Assembly: GCA_026990725.1 (NCBI GenBank) | Contig: JALXCX010000481.1 | Location: forward strand, 1-9,597 | Length of the DNA: 9,597 nucleotides | Source of the DNA: Desulfobulbaceae bacterium | Lineage (GTDB): Bacteria > Desulfobacterota > Desulfobulbia > Desulfobulbales > Desulfobulbaceae | Direction of reading: 5' to 3' | Shown here: in pieces, positions 1 through 6,196 of the stretch | How the letters are laid out: the number at the start of each line of letters is the position of its first letter | Numbering within the stretch: the first letter of the stretch is position 1 | Made by a program: the position numbers and the translations under genes | The notes under the pieces: model-generated | What the model was told of the DNA's origin: nothing | What the model saw: only the letters and a program-made list of their open reading frames with translations | The model's database searches: none

Positions 1-33
1 TTTTCTATGGCCATAAACTTAAGTGAGATATTT

Positions 34-1065
34 ATGAAAGCTGCTGTTGTCCACGGTGTCAATGATATCCGTATAGAAGATTACCCCACACCGCAAGCAG
101 GTCCCGGGGAAATGATTGTTAAAACCCGGGTTGCCGGTATCTGCGCTACCGATATAAAGACATTGCTTGGTCTGGGATTACCCAAAGACCTGCCGACAAT
201 TCTCGGTCATGAGGTGGTGGGCGAGGTCGCCTCCACCGGCGAGGGGGTTACCGGCTTTTCTCCTGGGGAGCGGGTGGGCGTTTATCCTATTGCTGTGTGT
301 GGAAAATGCCGCTATTGCCAACAGGGGCGCCATAATCTCTGCGAGGCCGAATTCGGGCTGGGACACGGTATTGAGGGCGGATTTGCCGAATATGTGCGCC
401 TGCCCAGAGAAATTGTTGATATTGGCGGGGTCGTCAGGCTGGGTGATGGTCTTTCCTATGAAGATGCGGTCTTTGCCGAGCCACTTTCCTGCACTCTGGC
501 GGCTGCCCGGTCGTGTAATTTACGCAAAGGGGCCACCGTGCTGATAATCGGTGCCGGCCCCATGGGGCTGATGCACTTGAAAACAGCCCGTTATCATGAG
601 TGTGAGGTCATGATTGCCGACCTCATAGATGATCGTCTGGCCCTGGCCCAAAAAATGGGTGCCGATCATGTTATCAACTCCGGTCAAAAAAATCTCAGAG
701 ATGAGGTCATGCGGATAACAGGTGGCCGGGGGGCAGATGCAGTTATTATTTCCCTTGGCATTCCCCAGGTCATTGAAGAGAATATGCAGCTCACTGCCAA
801 AGGGGGCGTTTGTAATATTTTTGGCGGGCCGCCGCCCAGTGAAATTCAACTTGATCCCCGTTGGCTCCATTATCTGGAAATTACCCTGACCGGAACCTTT
901 GCCTCCACACCCGATGATTTTCGCCAATGTCTGAAGCTGATTGCTGATAAATCAATCATTGTTTCAGATCTGCTGTCCCATACTTTTTCTCTGGACAGTT
1001 TTCTTGATGCAGTGGAAAAAGCCAAAAATCAGGAAATGGTGCGGGGGATTGTTACTTTTACTTGA
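34..1065 (+). CDS. Zinc-dependent medium-chain alcohol/polyol dehydrogenase
   Basis: This 343-residue cytoplasmic enzyme belongs to the zinc-dependent MDR dehydrogenases (sorbitol, threonine and butanediol dehydrogenase relatives). These oxidise a secondary alcohol to a ketone with NAD(P). The catalytic zinc site is visible as C37, H59-E60 and E149 (in FAEPL). The structural zinc site is the four cysteines C89, C92, C95 and C103. The Rossmann motif GAGPMG lies at 173-178, and the next strand ends in an acidic residue (IADL), which favours NAD over NADP. I chose the ATG at 34 because MKAAVV is the usual family N-terminus; an in-frame ATG at 7 would add nine atypical residues. The length is normal and the protein looks intact. 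The LsrF-like aldolase starts 29 bases downstream, so the ketone made here may be the aldolase's substrate after phosphorylation, which is inference. The exact substrate is not determinable. Confidence 0.93.
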   Translation: MKAAVVHGVNDIRIEDYPTPQAGPGEMIVKTRVAGICATDIKTLLGLGLPKDLPTILGHEVVGEVASTGEGVTGFSPGERVGVYPIAVCGKCRYCQQGRHNLCEAEFGLGHGIEGGFAEYVRLPREIVDIGGVVRLGDGLSYEDAVFAEPLSCTLAAARSCNLRKGATVLIIGAGPMGLMHLKTARYHECEVMIADLIDDRLALAQKMGADHVINSGQKNLRDEVMRITGGRGADAVIISLGIPQVIEENMQLTAKGGVCNIFGGPPPSEIQLDPRWLHYLEITLTGTFASTPDDFRQCLKLIADKSIIVSDLLSHTFSLDSFLDAVEKAKNQEMVRGIVTFT

Positions 1066-1081
1066 AAAAACACTGTACTAT

Positions 1082-1086
1082 CAGGA
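1082..1086 (+). promoter_or_regulatory. Ribosome binding site that fixes the aldolase start
   Basis: AGGAG stands 8 bases before the ATG at 1095. The alternative in-frame ATG at 1062 lies inside the end of the dehydrogenase gene and has no comparable site. It would add 11 residues before the family's GMQ-type N-terminus. Confidence 0.7.
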
Positions 1087-1094
1087 GATACATC

Positions 1095-1901
1095 ATGCAG
1101 GGAATGCAACGACGTTTAAATAAGATTATCCGCAAGTCCACCGGACGCAGCCTGGTCATTGCCGTTGATCACGGCATGGCCCTTGGTGCCATGACCGGGA
1201 TTGTCAACATCCGCAAGACCATTGACGATCTTGATGCCACAGGCCTTATTGACTGCTGGCTGATGACCAAGGGGATTTATACTAAGGCTTTTGACCCCAA
1301 AGGTGACCCTGGCGTTATCCTGCGGGCCAGCGGTGGAGCCACCATTGCCGGGCCTGAACTTGTTAACGAAGGGTTGACTGCTACAGTGGAAGAGGCCCTC
1401 CGACTGGGCGTGGACTGCGTGGCAACAAGTGCTTTTGTCGGGTCTGATTTTGAGCATGAAACCCTGATAAATATGGCAGCTTTATCCACCCAGTGCCGCA
1501 AATGGGACGTGCCCATGCTTGGTGTGATAGGCCTTGGCAAGACCAATGAAGACAAGAAAAAAGATCCAAAATTCATTGCTTTAGGGGCTCGAGTCGGGGT
1601 AGAACATGGGGCAGATATCATTAAAACCTATTACACGGAAACCGATTTTGACAAGGTGGTCGCCGGTTGTCCTGTGCCGGTTTTGATTGCGGGCGGACCA
1701 AAATGTGAAACTGATCTTGATACCCTTAAAATGATCCATGGTGCCCTCCAGGGAGGAGCCAGCGGAATAGTCATGGGCAGAAACGTCTGGAAAAGCCCAA
1801 GTTCCGTGGCCCTGCTATACGCTGTACACGGTCTGATCCATGAAAATATGAACGTGAAAGAGGCCAACCAGCTACTCGAAGAGAAAAAGGACAGCCAGTG
1901 A
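1095..1901 (+). CDS. LsrF-like class I aldolase/thiolase (DeoC/FbaB/LacD family)
   Basis: This 268-residue TIM-barrel enzyme belongs to the Schiff-base aldolases. From memory it resembles E. coli LsrF closely: a GMQ-R-L start, the AVDHG strand (D25, H26), LRASGG, the IIKTYY motif, AGCPVPVLIAGGPK and GIVMGRN near the phosphate-binding end. K177 in IIKTYY is the expected Schiff-base lysine. LsrF itself moves an acetyl group from phosphorylated pentanedione to CoA in autoinducer-2 breakdown. Related members are fructose-bisphosphate aldolases or ADTH synthases. No lsr transporter or kinase is visible here and the partner is a zinc dehydrogenase, so autoinducer-2 breakdown is not supported. A sugar-phosphate or keto-sugar cleavage step is more likely, and the substrate is unknown. 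The protein lacks LsrF's longer N-terminal extension. It probably shares a transcript with the upstream dehydrogenase (29-base gap). Confidence 0.88.
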   Translation: MQGMQRRLNKIIRKSTGRSLVIAVDHGMALGAMTGIVNIRKTIDDLDATGLIDCWLMTKGIYTKAFDPKGDPGVILRASGGATIAGPELVNEGLTATVEEALRLGVDCVATSAFVGSDFEHETLINMAALSTQCRKWDVPMLGVIGLGKTNEDKKKDPKFIALGARVGVEHGADIIKTYYTETDFDKVVAGCPVPVLIAGGPKCETDLDTLKMIHGALQGGASGIVMGRNVWKSPSSVALLYAVHGLIHENMNVKEANQLLEEKKDSQ

Positions 1902-1908
1902 CTGACTA

Positions 1909-1942
1909 CTCCGGTTTGCGGCCGCCTGGAAGCTAGCCGGAG
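1909..1942 (+). promoter_or_regulatory. Possible hairpin in the leader of the AraC-type regulator gene
   Basis: In the 60-base gap, CTCCGG (1909-1914) is the exact complement of CCGGAG (1937-1942). The enclosed loop contains the palindrome GCGGCCGC (1918-1925). The 3' arm overlaps a GGAGG (1939-1943), so folding would hide that purine run. No U-tract follows, so it is not a classical terminator. A second purine run, GGGGTGA (1947-1953), is better placed to serve the ATG at 1962, which weakens a switch model. Confidence 0.3.
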
Positions 1943-1961
1943 GTAAGGGGGTGAGCATAAC

Positions 1962-2768
1962 ATGCCTGGTGAAACTTTTTTCAAACATCCGGCCTTGTCC
2001 TTTGCCGAATACCGTCATTCTGTTAACAGCGGCAAGCATTACAAACCACATCTGCATAAACGATTCAGTATCGGTGCCATAGACCGGGGAGAGGTCTGTT
2101 TTGAGGTTGCGGGAGAAAAGGCCACGCTGCAACCGGGCAGCCTTGCCCTGATTAATCCGGAAACGCTGCATGTCTGTAACCCCGTGGGTACCAGCATGCG
2201 CAGTTATTTCATGCTCTATCTTGATGTGGATTGGTGCTTCAAGGTGCAGCAAGCCTTATGGCAGGTTGAGGCCTTTCATCCCGCTCGCATGCCTCTTTTG
2301 GCAGACAAATCCATCTACCAGCAATATCTTGCCGTAATGGCTGCGTTTACCCGGCAAAACGATGTGCTTGCTATGGAACAGTTGTTGTTTGAGCTGATGG
2401 AGACCGTGTTTTGTCGTTGCTGCATCCCGAAGACAAAGACAACTAGTTCCCGACTCAGGGTTATCGAACTTAAAGCCCTGCTCAGTCAGGATCTATCCCG
2501 TGGTGTGTCGCTCAATGAAGTGGCAGCTGATTTACAGGTCAATCCGTATACATTGCTGCGGCAGTTTAAAAAAGAGATTGGTATTACTCCCCATGCCTAC
2601 CGGCTCAACTGTCGGATAGAGCTGGCCAGAAAACTGTTACAGCAGGGGGTGGAACCGGCCGAGGTCGCTCTGGAGTGTGGTTTTTTTGATCAGAGCCACC
2701 TGCATCGTCATTTCAAGGCGGCAACTGTTGTCACCCCAGGAGAATACCAGCTCAATTTTGTACAATAA
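1962..2768 (+). CDS. AraC-family transcriptional regulator with N-terminal cupin domain
   Basis: This is a 268-residue DNA-binding regulator. Residues about 10-100 form an AraC-type sensing cupin: HYKPHLHKRFSIG supplies paired histidines, followed by a GE-x-x-LQPGSLALINPETLH stretch typical of the ligand pocket. Residues about 165-265 hold the double helix-turn-helix. The first helix pair is SLNEVAADLQVNPYTLLRQFKKEIG. The second is AEVALECGFFDQSHLHRHFK, followed by the usual T-P-x-x-Y end (TPGEYQ). The start at 1962 has a purine-rich site (GGGGTGA, 1947-1953) 8 bases upstream. A LysE-type exporter begins 45 bases after the stop. Cupin-AraC regulators beside LysE/RhtB exporters are a familiar pairing, so the exporter is the likeliest target. 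Control of the upstream dehydrogenase and aldolase is also possible. The ligand is unknown; amino acids are a reasonable guess. Confidence 0.9.
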   Translation: MPGETFFKHPALSFAEYRHSVNSGKHYKPHLHKRFSIGAIDRGEVCFEVAGEKATLQPGSLALINPETLHVCNPVGTSMRSYFMLYLDVDWCFKVQQALWQVEAFHPARMPLLADKSIYQQYLAVMAAFTRQNDVLAMEQLLFELMETVFCRCCIPKTKTTSSRLRVIELKALLSQDLSRGVSLNEVAADLQVNPYTLLRQFKKEIGITPHAYRLNCRIELARKLLQQGVEPAEVALECGFFDQSHLHRHFKAATVVTPGEYQLNFVQ

Positions 2769-2803
2769 TTCTTTATAAAAGATCTCTATACTTTGCCTAA
2801 AAA

Positions 2804-2808
2804 AAGGA
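2804..2808 (+). promoter_or_regulatory. Ribosome binding site that fixes the exporter start
   Basis: AAGGA lies 5 bases before the ATG at 2814. The longer reading from a TTG at 2793 would place this site inside the gene and add seven mostly basic residues not expected in front of the first membrane helix. Confidence 0.6.
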
Positions 2809-2813
2809 AAAGT

Positions 2814-3422
2814 ATGGAATTTCTCTTTATTGCCTCAGCTCATTTTATGGCTTTGCTGAGTCCCGGACCTGATTTTTTTCTTATCCTGCAGACGTCTCTT
2901 CGTATGCCGCTTCGCTACGCGCTGGCTGTCTGCTGCGGGATTGCCGCTGCAAACGGTGTGTATCTCCTGTTTGCCGTTACCGGTCTGGAAGTTATCCGGG
3001 AAATGAGTATGCTTATGACTGTTCTCAAATATCTGGGCGGTGCGTATCTTTTCTATATTGGTATTCTCCTGCTTAAGGCTCCGGCAAGATCAATTGATGA
3101 GCATGAAACAAAAAATTTTCTCAGGAGCAGACATCTGGGCAGACAGTTTGCTGTTGGTTTTATGTCGGCAATTCTTAATCCCAAAAATGCTGTCTTTTAT
3201 CTGTCATTATTCACAGTTATGGTATCAGCCAGAACATCTTTTGCCCTGCGGTCTTTTTACGGAGTCTGGATGACAATGGTTGTTTTGCTTTGGGATATTT
3301 TTCTGGCTTTTGTCTTGGGTAGACCAGAGATAAAACAAAGACTTGGCAGGTGGATTTATTATGTGGAGAAAGTCGCCGGGCTTCTGCTTGCTTTTTTTGG
3401 CATTTCTTTAACTGTTCAGTAG
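2814..3422 (+). CDS. LysE/RhtB family amino-acid exporter
   Basis: This 202-residue inner-membrane protein is of the LysE/RhtB type, which exports amino acids or derivatives such as homoserine, threonine or lysine, probably driven by proton motive force. The family signature SPGPDFF stands at 16-22, just after the start of the first helix. NPKN at 122-125 (ILNPKNAVFYLS) is the second hallmark. Hydrophobic segments cover roughly residues 3-25, 35-60, 63-86, 110-135, 140-165 and 180-200, which agrees with the usual six helices. The length is standard and no defect is seen. It probably shares a transcript with the AraC-type regulator 45 bases upstream. Specificity cannot be assigned from sequence. 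A signal that would end transcription directly after the gene is not obvious. Confidence 0.93.
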   Translation: MEFLFIASAHFMALLSPGPDFFLILQTSLRMPLRYALAVCCGIAAANGVYLLFAVTGLEVIREMSMLMTVLKYLGGAYLFYIGILLLKAPARSIDEHETKNFLRSRHLGRQFAVGFMSAILNPKNAVFYLSLFTVMVSARTSFALRSFYGVWMTMVVLLWDIFLAFVLGRPEIKQRLGRWIYYVEKVAGLLLAFFGISLTVQ

Positions 3423-3589
3423 AAATTCTTCTTTTCACTGTTTACCTCTTTCGGGGGCCCTTCAGGCTGATCGTTTGTGTTGAGTGGTTCAGATTGTCTT
3501 TTCCAGGGCAGCGTTACACTCATGTACACGGTCTGTTGCTTTTGTTTGCTTGTTTCTCCTGCAGCGGCATTTGTCGCCCTGTCTGGGTC

Positions 3590-3607
3590 GAGAAAAACTT
3601 TTTTCTC
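3590..3607. terminator. Weak A/T-rich hairpin, possibly a bidirectional terminator
   Basis: GAGAAAA (3590-3596) pairs with TTTTCTC (3601-3607) around a four-base loop. Both strands carry a run of five to six T on the 3' arm. It lies 10 bases beyond the stop of the possible minus-strand gene and 168 bases after the exporter, in the position expected between converging genes. The stem contains only two G-C pairs, so it would be weak, and it may be coincidental. Confidence 0.25.
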
Positions 3608-3616
3608 TGTCGCTAT

Positions 3617-3815
3617 TTATCGTTGAGGCGCAACATGAAGCAGGAAAAGGAGAATAAAAAACCTGATAATGGCTTGAATAAACGGAGCCAATGAATAAAG
3701 TAGCCAGCAGAAGAGCCAAGGTCGGGTACGGATAACATCCTTCCTGAATCGGACAAATATGGCTATAATGAACTTGGCTGTATCTGGTGGGTTTTTCTGA
3801 GACGAGAATAATCAT
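3617..3815 (-). pseudogene. Possible small membrane-protein gene with an apparent frameshift
   Basis: On the minus strand an ATG (3815-3813) has a good ribosome site, AGGAG (3825-3821), 5 bases upstream. In its own frame it runs to 3489 (108 residues) but soon reads as a Cys/Ser/Tyr-rich sequence that does not look like a protein. Skipping one base after codon 8, in the run GAAAAACCC, gives a coherent 65-residue reading. That reading has a charged start, a hydrophobic stretch (KFIIAIFVRF, 14-23), a basic hinge (RKDVIRTRPW), then two hydrophobic stretches (LFCWLLYSLAPFIQAII and FFILLFLLHV), ending at a TAA (3619-3617). The shifted frame has no start codon of its own: a TGA overlaps the ATG. 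It may be a decayed gene, a frameshift-dependent one, a sequencing error or chance. I do not recognise a family. Confidence 0.25.
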
Positions 3816-3940
3816 CTTTTCTCCTGTCAGATATCAATAATTTAGAATGTTTGACTTTTTTTACGTGATATTGATATGTTGTTTCTGTATATTTCTCCGT
3901 GTCGGAATCATTTAGATTTGGTTAAGACCTTCTAAATTCA

Positions 3941-3969
3941 TTGATAAGAGATATTAATCGTATTATTAA
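3941..3969 (+). promoter_or_regulatory. Candidate sigma-70-type promoter for the downstream block
   Basis: TTGATA (3941-3946; five of six to TTGACA) and TATTAA (3964-3969; four of six to TATAAT) are 17 bases apart. Transcription would start near 3976, leaving a leader of about 35 bases that carries the GGAGG at 4000-4004. A second candidate, TTGACT (3851-3856) with TATGTT (3875-3880), has an 18-base spacer. The region is AT-rich throughout, so chance matches are easy. Confidence 0.35.
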
Positions 3970-4010
3970 AAAACTTTTGCAGTTCTCCTGAAAATTAATG
4001 GAGGTTCGTC

Positions 4011-5189
4011 ATGTCAGCAGGCCCGATGAAGTATCTGGATAAAGCTATGGACAAGATTCGTGATCTCGGCCTGGTTCCAGAGAAAAGAGATGGAAAGAAT
4101 GATCCCATGGTTGTCCTTCTCAATCAGTTAACCGATATTGATGAAGATCGTATCATTGCTATTTCCAGAACGCTTAATCAGACATCCTTTTTTAATGACG
4201 TGGTGCGTGAGCAGGTTCAGGCAATGGATATCAGTAATCGTTATGAAGATATTACCAATGCGTTTAACTCTATCCGTGACGATGCCAAAAGTATGGTTGA
4301 TCAGCTTGAGGATGGAAAGATTTCTACTTTTGAGCGTCTTGGTAACGTCTGGATGAAGGCTACTCGTGGCGATATAGCGTCACGTTTTGGCAAGATAAAA
4401 GAGACTTACCTGGATGTAACCGACAGTACCCAGGATCAGATTCAGCGTGAGCAGGTCATTCTTGAGGCCTATCAGGATTTTCGGGGAGCAATGAAGGAGT
4501 CCGAAGTTTTGGCCCTTGAGGTACTGAAGGAGGCTGAAGCAATTTGGGATGCGGCCAAAGAGGAAGTTCAGGAGGCCACAAAGAGTGTTGAGGCCTATCA
4601 GGGAGACGATGATGTTCAGCGTGCCAGGCTTGAAATGGCTCGTGATGAAAAAGTCCGGGCGTTACAGGACACCGAAAAGCGTTATCAGATTGCAAAAGAC
4701 CTCTCTGATAACCTGACAATTGGTTATAATACCTCTGATGTGGTCATGGCCAGACTGTTGCAGACAACAAATATTAAAGAACGGCTGTATTCGCAGGCGG
4801 TCAGTTTCTTTTCCACCAACGAGGTTGTTTTAACAGCACTTACTGCCTCTTTTGCCGGTATGTTTGGTCTGCATGAGAGTACGCAGACAATTGAGGCCAT
4901 GAAAGAGGGTATGAGTAAATCAATCGAGGTGCTTGCTGAGGTTGGCGGAAAGATTCAGGAAGCCGCTGTTAAAGCCGGGTATGGCCCGACTATTCGTGCG
5001 GATGCCGTAAAAAAATTGGTGGAGTCTGTTGTCAATTTTCAGGTCAAATCCCAGGAAATTATTGTTGAAATGCGGGCGCAAAGTACAGCCAATGCCAAGG
5101 AAATCCGTGAGGCAGTTGAAGATGGTAAACGAAGAATGGCTCGTCTTGCCGAGGGCGGAAAAGTGTTGGCCATCAGCGAGAATAACTGA
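4011..5189 (+). CDS. Soluble helix-rich protein, first gene of the LemA/DUF533 module
   Basis: This 392-residue protein has no signal peptide and no clear membrane helix. It is predominantly alpha-helical and highly charged. Residues 1-30 are a short basic/amphipathic start. Residues about 35-140 are helical (LLNQLTDIDEDRIIAISRTL, FERLGNVWMKATRGDIASRF). A long coiled-coil-like region spans about 142-245. A semi-hydrophobic helix (VVLTALTASFAGMFGL) follows at about 272-287, then further heptad-like helices to the C-terminus. From memory, relatives in other proteobacteria are labelled only 'cell surface protein' and sit beside a DUF6384 gene. The lack of any export signal argues against surface location. 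The helical build loosely recalls TelA/KlaA toxic-anion resistance proteins, but I see no decisive motif. The start has an excellent site, GGAGG at 4000-4004, 6 bases upstream. Function unknown; probably a cytoplasmic or membrane-peripheral partner of the genes that follow. Confidence 0.85.
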   Translation: MSAGPMKYLDKAMDKIRDLGLVPEKRDGKNDPMVVLLNQLTDIDEDRIIAISRTLNQTSFFNDVVREQVQAMDISNRYEDITNAFNSIRDDAKSMVDQLEDGKISTFERLGNVWMKATRGDIASRFGKIKETYLDVTDSTQDQIQREQVILEAYQDFRGAMKESEVLALEVLKEAEAIWDAAKEEVQEATKSVEAYQGDDDVQRARLEMARDEKVRALQDTEKRYQIAKDLSDNLTIGYNTSDVVMARLLQTTNIKERLYSQAVSFFSTNEVVLTALTASFAGMFGLHESTQTIEAMKEGMSKSIEVLAEVGGKIQEAAVKAGYGPTIRADAVKKLVESVVNFQVKSQEIIVEMRAQSTANAKEIREAVEDGKRRMARLAEGGKVLAISENN

Positions 5190-5256
5190 TTTTTTTCGTC
5201 GTTCATCCCGTGTTTTTCGATTTTGTTAACCTCAAATTTTTTACGAGTGATCAAGG

Positions 5257-6180
5257 ATGAGTGAAGTCCTTACCAACAGTGAAGGCCTTGCCAATAGTGA
5301 GAAACAACCTCTTGATGAGGTTATGTTGGCCATGGACGTCGTTGATACCCTGCGTCATCATGAGAAACTGGTTGAGCATGAGCTTGATTCAGATTTAAGA
5401 GATGAAAAGCTGAAAGAAAAGCTGCGCAAGATTTATCGAACTCAAGGGATTGAAGTGCCTGATCACGTGCTGGAGGAAGGGGTCCAGGCGCTCAAGGAAG
5501 ATCGGTTTAGTTATAAACCGCCGCCTGAAGGATTGGCAACCAGGCTTGCCCGACTGTATATCAGTCGTGGCCGCTGGGGGAAATGGCTCCTGAGGTTGTT
5601 TGTCGGTTTTTTTCTCGCCTGGGGTATTTATCACTTTATGGTAGCGGGCCCCCGTGCGGCCATGCCCGATAAAATCCGCAGCAATTATCAGGCTGTCTGG
5701 CACACTGCTCAATCTGATCGGGCTAGAAATGTGATCAAACGTATTAACGCTCAGGCTGAAACTGCTGTGGAAAAAGACGATCAGAAGGGTATGGAAAAAG
5801 CCCTGAGCCTTTTTAAAGAAGTACAGGAGGTACTGAATCAGCAGTATTCGTTAAGGGTCGTTGCCCGGCCTGGAGAAAAGTCTGGTGTCTGGAGAGTGCC
5901 TGATGTGAACAGTTCCGCCCGTAACTATTATATTATTGTCGAACCCGTCGGCCCTGGCGGCAAGATCCTTGAAGTCCCTGTGACCAGTGAAGAAACCGGT
6001 AAAAAGAAAGTTGTTTCAAAGTGGGGAGTACGGGTCGACAGAGGCGTTTTCGAACGAATCGGGGCAGATAAAAAAAATGACGGGATAATCCAGAACAATA
6101 TACTGGGTGAAAAGAAGAAAGGGTATTTGATCCCTGATTATCCGGCCCATGTTGGTGGTGGGACCATAACATCTTGGTAG
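5257..6180 (+). CDS. DUF6384-like protein with one membrane segment
   Basis: This 307-residue protein has a cytoplasmic N-terminal region of about 108 residues. It includes LDEVMLAMDVVDTLRH, a charged helical pair (KLVEHELDSDLRDEKLKEKL) and YRTQGIEVPDHVLEEGVQAL. One hydrophobic helix follows at about 110-130 (WLLRLFVGFFLAWGIYHF), preceded by Arg/Lys residues, so the positive-inside rule puts the N-terminus in the cytoplasm. After a helical stretch (about 140-195), residues about 200-307 look beta-rich (LRVVARPGEKSGVWRVPD, YYIIVEPVGPGG, WGVRVDRGVFERI) and should lie outside the inner membrane. I recall this pattern as DUF6384, a family without known function. The start at 5257 has only a weak ribosome site (AAGG directly adjoining the ATG). 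The gap from the upstream gene is 67 bases and to the next gene only 16, which supports co-transcription. It may anchor the module in the membrane. Confidence 0.85.
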   Translation: MSEVLTNSEGLANSEKQPLDEVMLAMDVVDTLRHHEKLVEHELDSDLRDEKLKEKLRKIYRTQGIEVPDHVLEEGVQALKEDRFSYKPPPEGLATRLARLYISRGRWGKWLLRLFVGFFLAWGIYHFMVAGPRAAMPDKIRSNYQAVWHTAQSDRARNVIKRINAQAETAVEKDDQKGMEKALSLFKEVQEVLNQQYSLRVVARPGEKSGVWRVPDVNSSARNYYIIVEPVGPGGKILEVPVTSEETGKKKVVSKWGVRVDRGVFERIGADKKNDGIIQNNILGEKKKGYLIPDYPAHVGGGTITSW

Positions 6181-6196
6181 AGCTATTGGGGCGCAT

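Larger units (their letters stand above)
3423..4010. other. 588-base intergenic region between the two gene blocks
   Basis: No confident gene lies here. Up to about 3830 the base composition resembles coding DNA, and the best candidate is a minus-strand small membrane-protein reading (3815 to 3617). Plus-strand readings such as a 34-codon one from an ATG at 3522 and a 19-codon one from an ATG at 3635 lack convincing ribosome sites and recognisable content. From about 3831 to 4000 the DNA is strongly AT-rich and looks like a promoter region for the downstream block. It contains a separated inverted repeat, AATTTAGAA (3839-3847) and TTCTAAATT (3930-3938). I saw no tRNA or known RNA structure. 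Confidence 0.6.

Noticed and set aside
520..927. Minus-strand open frame of 135 codons opposite the dehydrogenase
   Set aside because: It lies wholly within a gene with intact zinc and Rossmann motifs and has no recognisable content.
3590..3607. A strong Rho-independent terminator for the LysE gene
   Set aside because: The stem has only two G-C pairs and lies 168 bases after the stop codon. I keep it only as a weak candidate.
3350..3694. Plus-strand open reading frame of 114 codons
   Set aside because: It begins inside the LysE gene in another frame, has no ribosome site and reads as low-quality, Cys/Phe/Arg-rich sequence with no domain.
4462..4602. Fifteen-base repeat TTGAGGCCTATCAGG (4462-4476 and 4588-4602)
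   Set aside because: Both copies encode an EAYQ peptide within one helix-rich region. It is too short and isolated to be a mobile or regulatory repeat.
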